Assembly (NCBI GenBank): GCA_007131895.1
Contig: SLPR01000258.1
Span: forward strand, 1 to 10,416
Reading direction: 5' to 3'
From: Bacteroidales bacterium
GTDB taxonomy: Bacteria; Bacteroidota; Bacteroidia; Bacteroidales; UBA7960
DNA length: 10,416 nucleotides
The translations under genes and the position numbers were made by a program. Positions 1 to 6,442 of this stretch are shown piece after piece. Every line of letters begins with the position of its first letter. Within the stretch, counting starts at the first letter, position 1. The notes beneath the pieces were generated by a model, which had not been told where the DNA came from, searched no databases, and saw only the letters and a program-made list of their open reading frames with translations.

Positions 1-1
1 C

Positions 2-601
2 GATGACAAGCACCTGCTGATGACCCGCCCTGCTTTCGGAGGCAACCTCATGGCGACCATCGTTTGTAAAGATCACCGACCACAAATGAGTACTGTTCGC
101 CCCGGGGTAATGCAAAGCCTTGAAGCGGATGCTCAGCGCCAGGGAGAAGTAATTATGGTGGAAGTGCCCTTTGAAAGGCAAAAATTCAAGGTGAAGCTGG
201 TGAAAAGTGTAAAGGAGAAGAGCAACAAAATCGATATCAGCGAAGCCAAAATACTGATCTCTGCCGGAAGGGGAATGGGGTGTTGCGATGGAATGAGCCT
301 GGTGAAAGAACTGGCGGAAACACTCGATGCACAAGTCTCTGCATCACGGGCTGTTGTAGATTGCGGGCTGGTGAGCCACGACCAGCAGGTGGGGCAAACC
401 GGCAAAACCGTACGCCCCGATCTGTATTTTGCAGCCGGCATTTCCGGAGCCATTCAACACCTTGCAGGAATGGAAGAATCAGGATATATCGTGGCAATCA
501 ATAAGGACAAGTTTGCTCCCATATTCCAGGTAGCAGACCTGGGCATTGTGGGAGATGCACGCCAGATTTTAAAGAAACTCAATGACAGACTGAAAAATTG
601 A
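2..601 (+). CDS. etfA: Electron transfer flavoprotein alpha subunit (EtfA), C-terminal part, 5' end outside window
   Basis: EtfA pairs with EtfB to carry electrons in the cytoplasm between flavin dehydrogenases (typically acyl-CoA dehydrogenases) and the quinone pool or ferredoxin. The frame is open from base 2, so the N-terminal part lies upstream; about 199 residues are visible of a family length near 320-340. Near the left edge is the family motif TRPAFGGN, followed by RPQMSTVRPGVM. The FAD-binding C-terminal domain follows, with the segments ILISAGRGMG, SRAVVD and QVGQTGKTVRPDLYFAAGISG, then the typical ending (AINKD, APIF, ADLGIVGD). The stop at 599-601 is followed closely by a hairpin terminator, so etfA ends its transcription unit and is separate from the hydrogenase locus. 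EtfB is expected just upstream but cannot be seen. Whether this Etf is bifurcating cannot be judged from this part. Confidence 0.96.
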   Translation, partial: DDKHLLMTRPAFGGNLMATIVCKDHRPQMSTVRPGVMQSLEADAQRQGEVIMVEVPFERQKFKVKLVKSVKEKSNKIDISEAKILISAGRGMGCCDGMSLVKELAETLDAQVSASRAVVDCGLVSHDQQVGQTGKTVRPDLYFAAGISGAIQHLAGMEESGYIVAINKDKFAPIFQVADLGIVGDARQILKKLNDRLKN

Positions 602-624
602 CCCTTGTTGTCAATATGTGTGAG

Positions 625-651
625 AAGCCCGGTGTGTAATGCACCGGGCTT
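625..651 (+). terminator. Hairpin terminator after etfA
   Basis: A perfect 10-bp stem, AAGCCCGGTG (625-634) with CACCGGGCTT (642-651), encloses a 7-base loop and starts 23 bases after the etfA stop. The tract after the stem is only moderately T-rich (TTGTGTATTG), so this is a strong hairpin with a weak U tract. It probably insulates the regulator gene downstream. Confidence 0.75.
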
Positions 652-735
652 TGTGTATTGTGAGCGTTGTTGAAAAGTATTTAGTGCCGGCAAACAGTTG
701 TGCATACTGTTATGGAGCCTTTAGGTAAATTCATA

Positions 736-753
736 TTGTGAATTATTTAACAA
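736..753. promoter_or_regulatory. Rex-type operator upstream of the sigma-54 regulator gene
   Basis: The 18 bases TTGTGAATTATTTAACAA fit the known Rex operator form TTGTKAA-N4-TTMACAA: left half TTGTGAA, right half TTAACAA, A/T-only centre. Rex is a repressor that leaves DNA when the NADH/NAD+ ratio is high. The site covers the likely -33 position of the promoter at 746-776, a suitable place for repression. A second match lies upstream of the hydrogenase operon (3104-3121), which makes chance less likely. The Rex gene is not in the window. Confidence 0.72.
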
Positions 754-776
754 CATGGATTTTATTCGTACCTTTG
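746..776 (+). promoter_or_regulatory. Candidate Bacteroidota sigma-A promoter for the regulator gene
   Basis: TACCTTTG at 769-776 matches the Bacteroidota -7 element TAnnTTTG exactly. Nineteen bases upstream lies TTTA (746-749), a weak form of the -33 TTTG element. The predicted start is near 783, giving a leader of about 110 bases before the ATG at 893. The -33 side overlaps the Rex-type operator. Confidence 0.5.
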
Positions 777-781
777 CACAG

Positions 782-804
782 GCAACTTCTTCAGGATAAG
801 TTGC
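782..804 (+). other. Small stem-loop in the regulator 5' leader
   Basis: GCAACTT (782-788) pairs with AAGTTGC (798-804) around a 9-base loop, right at the predicted transcript start. A hairpin at a 5' end can protect an mRNA from decay, but a 7-bp stem in A/T-rich DNA may be chance. Confidence 0.25.
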
Positions 805-892
805 ATGAAAGTTCGGCAGATGACATTGAGCGTTATTTAACTTCATTCTGCAGGGCAGGCAATGGTCAGTCTCACAGTAAAAGGTGAACCAC

Positions 893-2806
893 ATGAAGCA
901 CGATGTAATCAAAAAATCCCACGCCCGCAGTGTCATGAATGGCATGGAAGAAGATCGCTTGTTTCCTCGCAAAATGCTTAAAGGGTCGCAGTTAGAAGCC
1001 CTGCTTGAGAAAAATCAGTACCTTATTGAGACCTCACTCCCTTTTATCAAGAATTTGTATACCCTTGTGAAGGGTTCAGGTTTTGTAATTACCCTGACCG
1101 ATGGACAAGGCTGCATTCTGGAGCTCACAGGCGATGCTGAAACCATGCGTGATGCCAGTCTTTTCGATATGATTCCCGGGGCATACATGGACGAAGACAG
1201 TGTAGGCACCAATGCCATGAGCCTGGCTATTGACGAAAACCGACCCATACAACTTACTGCCCAGGAACATTTTATCAATGCCTATCACCGCTGGACCTGT
1301 TCTTCATCTCCCATACACAATACAGACGATGAGATTTTAGGGGCGCTCAACCTGATGGGCAAAAAAGACCAGGTACACTCTCATACACTCGGACTTGTGG
1401 TGGCAACGGTCAATTCCATCGAACAACAATTTCGCAACCAGAAACTTAACAAGGATCTGAGCGAAACTTCCGGGTTTCTCGATGCTGTAATCAACAATCT
1501 TTCCTATGCAACCTTTACTTTGAATACGCTGGGGTACATTAACCGGGTCAACAAAACTGCTGTGAAAATCTTTGACATCAGCCGCTCGGAATTGTATGGA
1601 AGACACATCAGCAAGTATCTCAGCCGATGGGAAGAAATATGGAATACGGTAAAGGCCGGTGATAAATTGCTGGACGAGGAAGTGGTTGTTCATGCCATGC
1701 CCAAAAGCGGTGCTTTTGTAATGAGCGCTATGCCCATCCTTACAGAAGACAACGAGCTTAACGGCGTAGTGCTGACCTTTCGCGATATGAAACGGGTATA
1801 CAGCATGGTAAACAAGTACACGGGCATGAAAGCCCATTATACATTCAGCGATATCATCGGGTCGAGCGACAACATGAAACGTCTTATTGATTTTGCTGAA
1901 AAAATCTCTGACAGTCCCTCTACTGTTCTTATCAACGGGGAAAGCGGAACCGGTAAAGAAGTATTCGCTCAATCTATTCACAACGCCAGCTCCAGGCGTG
2001 ATGCAGGGTTTGTTGCCGTAAACTGTGGCGCCATCCCTGAGGCTCTTTTCGAAAGTGAGCTTTTTGGTTATGACGATGGTGCCTTCACGGGAGCGCGCAA
2101 GGGAGGAAAGCCCGGAAAATTTGAACTGGCTAACGGCGGCACCCTGTTTCTGGATGAAGTGGGTGAAATGCCTCCCGACATGCAGGTGAAGTTGCTCAGA
2201 GTATTGCAGGAAGAGGTTGTAACAAGGGTAGGGGGCAACAAAACTATTCCCGTGGATGTAAGGATCATTGCCGCTACCAATAAAGATTTGAAAACCCTGG
2301 TGGATGAAAAGAAATTCAGACTCGACCTCTTTTATCGTTTGAGTGTAATCCCATTAAAAATTCCTGCCTTGCGCGAGCGAGGTGAGGATATTCGCACGCT
2401 AATCGGGTTTTTTCTGCGTACCAAAGCCTTCAAACTCAAGAAAAACATCCCCAGGCTCGACAAAGAGATCTATCAGTTATTGATGCGATATGAATGGCCC
2501 GGCAATGTGCGTGAACTGGAAAATTTCATCGAAAAAACCGTAAACCTTGATGGGGCCATCATGCTGGATGTGGAGGATGAAGAGGCTTTCAGGAAAAAAT
2601 ATCTCAATCCGGAAGCCAACCATCCAGGGAATGGGCTTGCCGAACCCTTATCTACAAGCATTCGCTCACTGGCGGAATTAGAAAAGGATGCCATCCAAAA
2701 TGCATTAAACCAGCTCAATGGCAACAAAACCCAGGTTGCCAAAATGCTGGGCATTGGCCGCAATACGCTATACCTGAAAGCCAAACAATACGGGATTACT
2801 CTTTAA
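893..2806 (+). CDS. Sigma-54-dependent activator with GAF and PAS sensor domains (AcoR-like)
   Basis: This is a transcription activator that remodels sigma-54 RNA polymerase by ATP hydrolysis. Domains, counted from the ATG at 893: an AcoR-type GAF region (about 35-182) with the motif SVGTNAMSLAI and the segment QEHF...WTCSSSPI; a PAS domain (about 193-302); an AAA+ domain (about 317-545) with Walker A GESGTGKE (349-356), the sigma-54 contact loop GAFTGA (396-401), Walker B GGTLFLDE and arginine-finger region FRLDLFYRLSV; and a Fis-type HTH (about 603-634, NKTQVAKMLGIGRNTLYLK). All catalytic motifs are intact. There is no receiver domain, so control is probably by ligand or redox state rather than phosphorylation. 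An in-frame GTG at 884 is the only other start; ATG 893 is preferred because AAAGG (880-884) sits 8 bases before it. The gene lies directly upstream of the hydrogenase operon, its most likely target. The ligand is unknown. Confidence 0.95.
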   Translation: MKHDVIKKSHARSVMNGMEEDRLFPRKMLKGSQLEALLEKNQYLIETSLPFIKNLYTLVKGSGFVITLTDGQGCILELTGDAETMRDASLFDMIPGAYMDEDSVGTNAMSLAIDENRPIQLTAQEHFINAYHRWTCSSSPIHNTDDEILGALNLMGKKDQVHSHTLGLVVATVNSIEQQFRNQKLNKDLSETSGFLDAVINNLSYATFTLNTLGYINRVNKTAVKIFDISRSELYGRHISKYLSRWEEIWNTVKAGDKLLDEEVVVHAMPKSGAFVMSAMPILTEDNELNGVVLTFRDMKRVYSMVNKYTGMKAHYTFSDIIGSSDNMKRLIDFAEKISDSPSTVLINGESGTGKEVFAQSIHNASSRRDAGFVAVNCGAIPEALFESELFGYDDGAFTGARKGGKPGKFELANGGTLFLDEVGEMPPDMQVKLLRVLQEEVVTRVGGNKTIPVDVRIIAATNKDLKTLVDEKKFRLDLFYRLSVIPLKIPALRERGEDIRTLIGFFLRTKAFKLKKNIPRLDKEIYQLLMRYEWPGNVRELENFIEKTVNLDGAIMLDVEDEEAFRKKYLNPEANHPGNGLAEPLSTSIRSLAELEKDAIQNALNQLNGNKTQVAKMLGIGRNTLYLKAKQYGITL

Positions 2807-2940
2807 CCATTCTGGTTCTGTTCCTTTTGGTTTTGATATCTGTATCTTTCCGAAAATTTGTGCTCCATTTTTCCGGTGCAGGCTCTTGCTGAGCAGGTAT
2901 TGCACACAGTGTCCATTAAAGATTTCCGCCTTCCTGGTTA

Positions 2941-2964
2941 TGTCATTTATCATGACACCGTCAT
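2941..2964. promoter_or_regulatory. Candidate enhancer site for the sigma-54 activator: three alternating half-sites
   Basis: TGTCAT-TTATC-ATGACA (2941-2957) is a perfect 6-bp inverted repeat. It shares its right arm with a second one, ATGAC-ACC-GTCAT (2952-2964). The result is three GTCAT half-sites in alternating orientation. It lies about 110-130 bases upstream of the -24 element, the usual distance for a sigma-54 activator binding site. Assignment to the neighbouring activator is inference from position. Confidence 0.45.
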
Positions 2965-3072
2965 ATTATAATACATCCCTTTTTGTAAAGCTGTTTTGAA
3001 ATAGGACACCCGGTCGTGTTTATATTTCATGCTGAGATTGTTAAGGGTTGATATACAGAAAAGTAAGGGTGT

Positions 3073-3087
3073 TGGCACGCAAAATGA
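3073..3087 (+). promoter_or_regulatory. Candidate sigma-54 (-24/-12) promoter for the hydrogenase operon
   Basis: TGGCACG at 3073-3079 is a perfect -24 element of the sigma-54 consensus TGGCACG-N4-TTGC. The -12 side, ATGA at 3084-3087, is degenerate: the conserved G is in place (3086) but the following C is A. The predicted start is near 3099, about 70 bases before the first gene. No TAnnTTTG element is seen between here and 3169. The adjacent sigma-54 activator supports the call; the imperfect -12 limits it. Confidence 0.5.
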
Positions 3088-3103
3088 CCATACATTGACA
3101 GTA

Positions 3104-3121
3104 TTGTTAATAAATTAACAA
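3104..3121. promoter_or_regulatory. Rex-type operator in front of the hydrogenase operon
   Basis: TTGTTAATAAATTAACAA is an uninterrupted palindrome with 8-base arms and an AA centre. It matches the Rex operator form TTGTTAA-N4-TTAACAA at every fixed position. It lies a few bases past the predicted sigma-54 start (near 3099), where a bound repressor would block initiation or early elongation. Rex control of fermentative and hydrogenase genes by NADH/NAD+ is established in other anaerobes. Confidence 0.8.
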
Positions 3122-3141
3122 CAAAGAAAATTTTCTGTTGT
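3118..3141 (+). other. Imperfect A/T-rich palindrome in the operon leader
   Basis: AGAAAATTTTCT (3125-3136) is a perfect 12-base palindrome. It extends outward with ACAAC (3118-3122) pairing with GTTGT (3137-3141), leaving AA (3123-3124) unpaired. It overlaps the right edge of the Rex-type operator. It could be a leader hairpin, a second protein site, or compositional chance. Confidence 0.3.
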
Positions 3142-3168
3142 GATACTCACTATAAAAGCTGTAATGAC

Positions 3169-3438
3169 ATGGTTGAAACTAAAATGCAAATCGTAATATG
3201 CCTGGGTAGCTCTTGCTTCTCAAGAGGAAACAGAGACACCCTTGAGGTTGTAAAAAAATATTTGTCTACCCATAAGCTGGAAGAAAAAGTGATTTTTAAA
3301 GGCCAGCTATGCTCGCAGTCATGCAATAAAGGTCCTGTAGTTTGGATTGATGGGGTTAAATACGAAACCATTACCCAATCCAATATCATCCCCCTGCTGG
3401 ATCAGTTGCTGAATATGCACTCCGAAACCATTTGCTGA
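3169..3438 (+). CDS. Thioredoxin-like [2Fe-2S] ferredoxin (NuoE/HydC C-terminal-like), first copy
   Basis: This small cytoplasmic electron-transfer protein of 89 residues has the thioredoxin-like [2Fe-2S] fold found in NuoE and in HydC of multimeric hydrogenases. The cluster ligands are visible as C11-x4-C16 (ICLGSSC) and C48-x3-C52 (CSQSCNKGP), followed by the typical PVVWIDGVKYE strand. The fold fills the whole protein; the N-terminal helical bundle of full NuoE is absent. The start at 3169 is preferred over the in-frame ATG at 3184 because it places ten residues before the first cysteine, as in the paralogue at 6443. It is the first gene of the operon. It probably carries electrons to or from HydS, the group B hydrogenase, or both; the partner is inferred. 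A further cysteine is the last residue (C89). Confidence 0.9.
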   Translation: MVETKMQIVICLGSSCFSRGNRDTLEVVKKYLSTHKLEEKVIFKGQLCSQSCNKGPVVWIDGVKYETITQSNIIPLLDQLLNMHSETIC

Positions 3439-3487
3439 TTCGTATAATAGTATAAAGAAAGAAAGTGATACGGAGGCAAAATTGCTC

Positions 3488-3544
3488 ATGCAGATTTTAA
3501 TTTTAGAACAACATCTTGCAGTTAACTTAAAAACGCAGAAATGA
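3488..3544 (+). CDS. Possible 18-codon leader peptide overlapping the hydS start
   Basis: A short frame, MQILILEQHLAVNLKTQK, ends with TGA at 3542-3544. This overlaps the hydS ATG (3541-3543) in the ATGA arrangement typical of translational coupling. A GGAGG motif stands at 3472-3476, 11 bases before this ATG and 5 bases before an in-frame TTG at 3482 that would add two residues. No such motif precedes hydS itself, although many Bacteroidota genes lack one. The frame may serve to bring ribosomes to hydS. It has no recognisable domain and may be chance. Confidence 0.35.
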   Translation: MQILILEQHLAVNLKTQK

Positions 3545-5256
3545 ACGCCAACCAGCCTATTTATACCGAAGATAACAACTGCCAGGACTGCTACAAATGT
3601 GTTCGGCACTGCCCTGTAAAAGCCATACGCATCTCCAATAACTGTGCATCGGTAATTGATGAATTGTGCATAGCCTGCGGTAATTGCGTGGAAGTTTGCC
3701 CCGTAGGAGCCAAAAAAGTACGCTCAGATATTGAAGCCATCAAGCACTTGCTGGCCAATGGCAAAAAGGTTATTTTGTCTCTGGCACCTTCCTGGGTAAG
3801 CTCTTTCCCGGGTGTTTCAGCCCAATCGATGATATCTAATCTGAAACAAATGGGTTTTTTGGCGGTTTCTGAAACTGCCCTTGGGGCCGAGCTGGTAAAT
3901 CGTCATTTAAGGAATGAATTGCCGGCTGCAGGGCCCGGGATCACCTTTTCTTCCGCCTGTCCTACAGTGGTAGAATATATCAGAAGACATAAGCCTGAGT
4001 ATGCTTTTATGATATCAGGAGTGTTTTCGCCCCTGGTTGCCCACGCCAAATATCTGAAGAGCTATTTCGGGCCTGACATCTATGTGGCATTTGCCGGACC
4101 CTGCATAGCCAAGAAAAGAGAAGCCGATGACAATCGCAATATCCTATCGGCCGCCATCACTTTTTGTGAACTGCACGCCTGGATGGAAGAACAATGGTTC
4201 AATCCTGAGCTGCAGGAGTCGAACTTTGAGCCTGTGGAGGCAGTTTCCGGGTCTCTTTACCCTTTAGAAGGCGGGATGATCGCCGGGCTGAACAGCGGCC
4301 AGCATGACAGTTCTTTGCAGTTCATGTCTTTCTCTGGCATGGAGGCTGTAGAAGGCGTTCTGGACCAACTTGACAGCTGGAAACCCACCAAAAGGGTTTT
4401 CATTGAAATGCTGAGCTGCCCCGGTGGATGCATCAACGGGCCTGCGATACCACAAAAATCATCCATGGGCTTTCGCTACAGCAGTGTACTGGATGCTTCC
4501 GGCCAAAAAATCAGAACAATTGGTGAAGGGAAAGAACTGGTGCACCCCATCAATATCAGTACCACTTATAAAAGAATGATAATCAGGGCAAAAGAACACA
4601 CCGCTGCTGATATCATGGAGTCCCTCAGAGCTGTGGGCAAACAAACCAGCAAAGACGAACTCAATTGTGGCGGCTGTGGGTATGAAAGTTGCCAGGAGTT
4701 TGCTATAGCCATGCTGGAAGAAAAAGCTGAACGTAACATGTGCGTTTCTTACATGCGCAGAGTGGCACATGATAAGGCTTCGGTTTTGCTTCAAAGAATG
4801 CCCAGCGGGGTAATGATTGTAGACGAAAACCTGAAGGTTATAGAATGCAACATCAACATGGCCCGAATGCTGGGAGAGGAGATCCAAATGATTTACGAGG
4901 TAAATCCGGGTCTGACGGGAGCAGATGTTAAAAAACTGGTCCCTTTTCATAAACTCTTTGACCAGGTGCTGACTGTAGGGAAGGACTTGCTGGATAAAGA
5001 ATTTAAACTCAAAAACCGATTGATCAAGGTATCGGTATTCAGTGTGCAGGCGCATAAAATTGTGTGTGCCATTGCAAGGGACTTATACAACCCTGAAGTA
5101 CGCACCGATGAAGTGGTTAAACGCACCCGATCCATTATTACCGAAAACCTGGGGACTGTGCAGAAAATCGCCTATCTGCTGGGCGAAAACGCATCCAAAA
5201 CTGAAACCAGCCTCAATTCGATTCTGGAAATCCTAACCCAAAACGACGATGAATAG
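3541..5256 (+). CDS. hydS: Sensory [FeFe] hydrogenase HydS (group C type) with Fe-S and PAS domains
   Basis: This is a putative cytoplasmic H2 or redox sensor built on a hydrogenase core, 571 residues long. Domains: two [4Fe-4S] clusters (C14/C17/C20/C24 and C43/C46/C49/C53); an H-cluster domain (about 75-340); a four-cysteine Fe-S domain C376-x2-C379-x4-C384-x16-C401 (CGGCGYESC); and a PAS domain (about 412-515). The expected H-cluster ligands C140, C188, C293 and C297 are all present. The first motif reads SSACP rather than TSCCP, so the proton-relay cysteine is alanine (A139). The second motif is GPC instead of MPC. Both changes resemble known sensory group C enzymes. No kinase or cyclase output domain is fused. 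The output is probably the phosphatase encoded next, whose gene overlaps this one by 8 bases. A stop in frame upstream (3523-3525) leaves ATG 3541 as the start. Weak catalytic activity cannot be excluded. Confidence 0.92.
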   Translation: MNANQPIYTEDNNCQDCYKCVRHCPVKAIRISNNCASVIDELCIACGNCVEVCPVGAKKVRSDIEAIKHLLANGKKVILSLAPSWVSSFPGVSAQSMISNLKQMGFLAVSETALGAELVNRHLRNELPAAGPGITFSSACPTVVEYIRRHKPEYAFMISGVFSPLVAHAKYLKSYFGPDIYVAFAGPCIAKKREADDNRNILSAAITFCELHAWMEEQWFNPELQESNFEPVEAVSGSLYPLEGGMIAGLNSGQHDSSLQFMSFSGMEAVEGVLDQLDSWKPTKRVFIEMLSCPGGCINGPAIPQKSSMGFRYSSVLDASGQKIRTIGEGKELVHPINISTTYKRMIIRAKEHTAADIMESLRAVGKQTSKDELNCGGCGYESCQEFAIAMLEEKAERNMCVSYMRRVAHDKASVLLQRMPSGVMIVDENLKVIECNINMARMLGEEIQMIYEVNPGLTGADVKKLVPFHKLFDQVLTVGKDLLDKEFKLKNRLIKVSVFSVQAHKIVCAIARDLYNPEVRTDEVVKRTRSIITENLGTVQKIAYLLGENASKTETSLNSILEILTQNDDE

Positions 5257-6436
5257 AAAACGGTATCATGTAGATGTTGACTGCCTGCAGCTGTCAAAAC
5301 ACGGCTGCGAAGTATGTGGCGACACTTTCCTTTCGCGTAAAATAAAAGCAGAGGAACGCACCATTGTAGCTGTTTCTGATGGGTTGGGCAGTGGTATTAA
5401 AGCCAATGTGCTTGCCACCCTTACGGCTTCCATGGCGGTAAACTTTACCCTGGAAAAACAACCCATCGACCGCACCGCCAAAATTATCATGTCAACGCTA
5501 CCTGTCGACAAGCAGCGTCAGATTAGCTACGCCACCTTCACCATTGCTGACATTGAGTCAGGGGGAGAAACCCGCATCATCGAGTTCGACAACCCGCCCT
5601 GGATGCTGTTTCGCGATGGCAAGCCCGTAACCATCGACCATGAGAAGCTGACCATCGAGCTCAACGACGGGAGAATCCGCGAAATGCACCATTACCAGTT
5701 TACCCTGCAGCTCAACGACCGGATTATCATTGTTTCTGATGGTGTAACCCAGAGTGGTATTGGTTCGGCCACCATGCCTTTCGGTTTTGGAGAAGAAGCA
5801 TTGAGAGAATTTGTTACGGAACAATTCACTAATAATCCTGAAATGTCTGCTCATGATCTGGCACAGACCATTGTGAAAAAATCCAGTATCAACGACATCA
5901 ACAAACCCAAAGACGACATCACTTGCACGGTATTGCATTTTCGCAAACCCAGAAGACTGCTTCTTTGTTCCGGCCCTCCTTACGATGAATCAAAGGATAT
6001 GATGCTGGCCCAAATGGTGCAGGAGTTTCCAGGCAAAAAGGTGGTTTGCGGTGGTACCACCTCCAAGGTGCTGGCGCGCGAGCTTAACAAGGAAATTGAT
6101 GTAGGTCTGGCATTGGACGATTCAGGGCTGCCCCCGGCATCTAAAATGGAAGGCTTCGACCTGGTTACCGAAGGCATTCTTACCATTGGACGGGTAGCCG
6201 AAATGCTCGAGCAGCAGCAAAATACCCATATCAAAGGAAACGGTCCTGCAGCAGACATCCTCCGGCTAATCATGGAGTCTGACGAAATACACCTGATGGT
6301 AGGCACCAAAATCAATGTTGCCCACCAGGATCCCTCCCTCCCTGTTGAGCTGGAAATCCGCAGAAACGTGATGAGGAAGATTGCACGCCTGCTGGAGGAG
6401 AAATTTTTAAAGGAAGTAAAAATACAATTTATCTGA
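5249..6436 (+). CDS. SpoIIE/PP2C-family serine phosphatase with an unassigned C-terminal domain
   Basis: This is a metal-dependent phosphatase expected to remove phosphate from Ser or Thr of a protein. The PP2C/SpoIIE domain spans about residues 1-235, with AVSDGLGSG (metal ligand D44), IIIVSDGVTQSG (D164) and PKDDIT (D222/D223). Near the N-terminus are three cysteines, C12, C20 and C23 (CEVCGD), which could give redox sensitivity. Residues about 236-395 form a second domain (CSGPPYDESKD, VVCGGTTSKVLARELN, FDLVTEGILTI) that I cannot assign. The start ATG overlaps the hydS end by 8 bases, implying translational coupling and probably equal amounts. There is no transmembrane segment and no separate sensor domain, so input presumably comes from HydS. 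No anti-sigma factor, STAS protein or kinase that could be its substrate or opponent is in the window. Confidence 0.9.
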   Translation: MNRKRYHVDVDCLQLSKHGCEVCGDTFLSRKIKAEERTIVAVSDGLGSGIKANVLATLTASMAVNFTLEKQPIDRTAKIIMSTLPVDKQRQISYATFTIADIESGGETRIIEFDNPPWMLFRDGKPVTIDHEKLTIELNDGRIREMHHYQFTLQLNDRIIIVSDGVTQSGIGSATMPFGFGEEALREFVTEQFTNNPEMSAHDLAQTIVKKSSINDINKPKDDITCTVLHFRKPRRLLLCSGPPYDESKDMMLAQMVQEFPGKKVVCGGTTSKVLARELNKEIDVGLALDDSGLPPASKMEGFDLVTEGILTIGRVAEMLEQQQNTHIKGNGPAADILRLIMESDEIHLMVGTKINVAHQDPSLPVELEIRRNVMRKIARLLEEKFLKEVKIQFI

Positions 6437-6442
6437 TCTACT

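Larger units (their letters stand above)
2807..3168 (+). other. 362-base intergenic control region between the activator and the hydrogenase operon
   Basis: No convincing gene is present. The left part (2807-2935) holds only weak hairpins, such as GCTC/GAGC near 2882-2894, and no clear terminator for the activator gene. The right part holds, in order, inverted GTCAT half-sites (2941-2964), a sigma-54-like element (3073-3087), a Rex-type operator (3104-3121) and an A/T-rich imperfect palindrome (3118-3141). This order, enhancer then -24/-12 promoter then repressor site near the start, is that of a regulated sigma-54 promoter. Confidence 0.6.

Noticed and set aside
1337..1981. Antisense frame open for 214 codons inside the activator gene
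   Set aside because: It lies wholly opposite a clear coding region with intact AAA+ motifs, shows no recognisable domain, and reads like the shadow of the opposite strand.
2768..2953. Minus-strand 61-codon frame in the gap after the activator gene
   Set aside because: It overlaps the HTH-coding end of the activator and starts inside the inverted repeat at 2941-2957; no motif and no promoter found.
2941..2957. NifA-type upstream site (TGT...ACA) reading of the inverted repeat
   Set aside because: The spacing is 11 rather than the usual 10 bases, there are no nitrogen-fixation genes near by, and the activator is AcoR-like; kept only as a generic enhancer candidate.
3038..3044. TTGTTAA, a Rex half-site upstream of the sigma-54-like element
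   Set aside because: The matching TTAACAA half is absent at the required 4-base spacing (the sequence continues GGGTTGATA).
4459..5055. Antisense frame of 198 codons inside hydS
   Set aside because: No domain, no start signal, and it covers conserved Fe-S and PAS coding sequence on the other strand.
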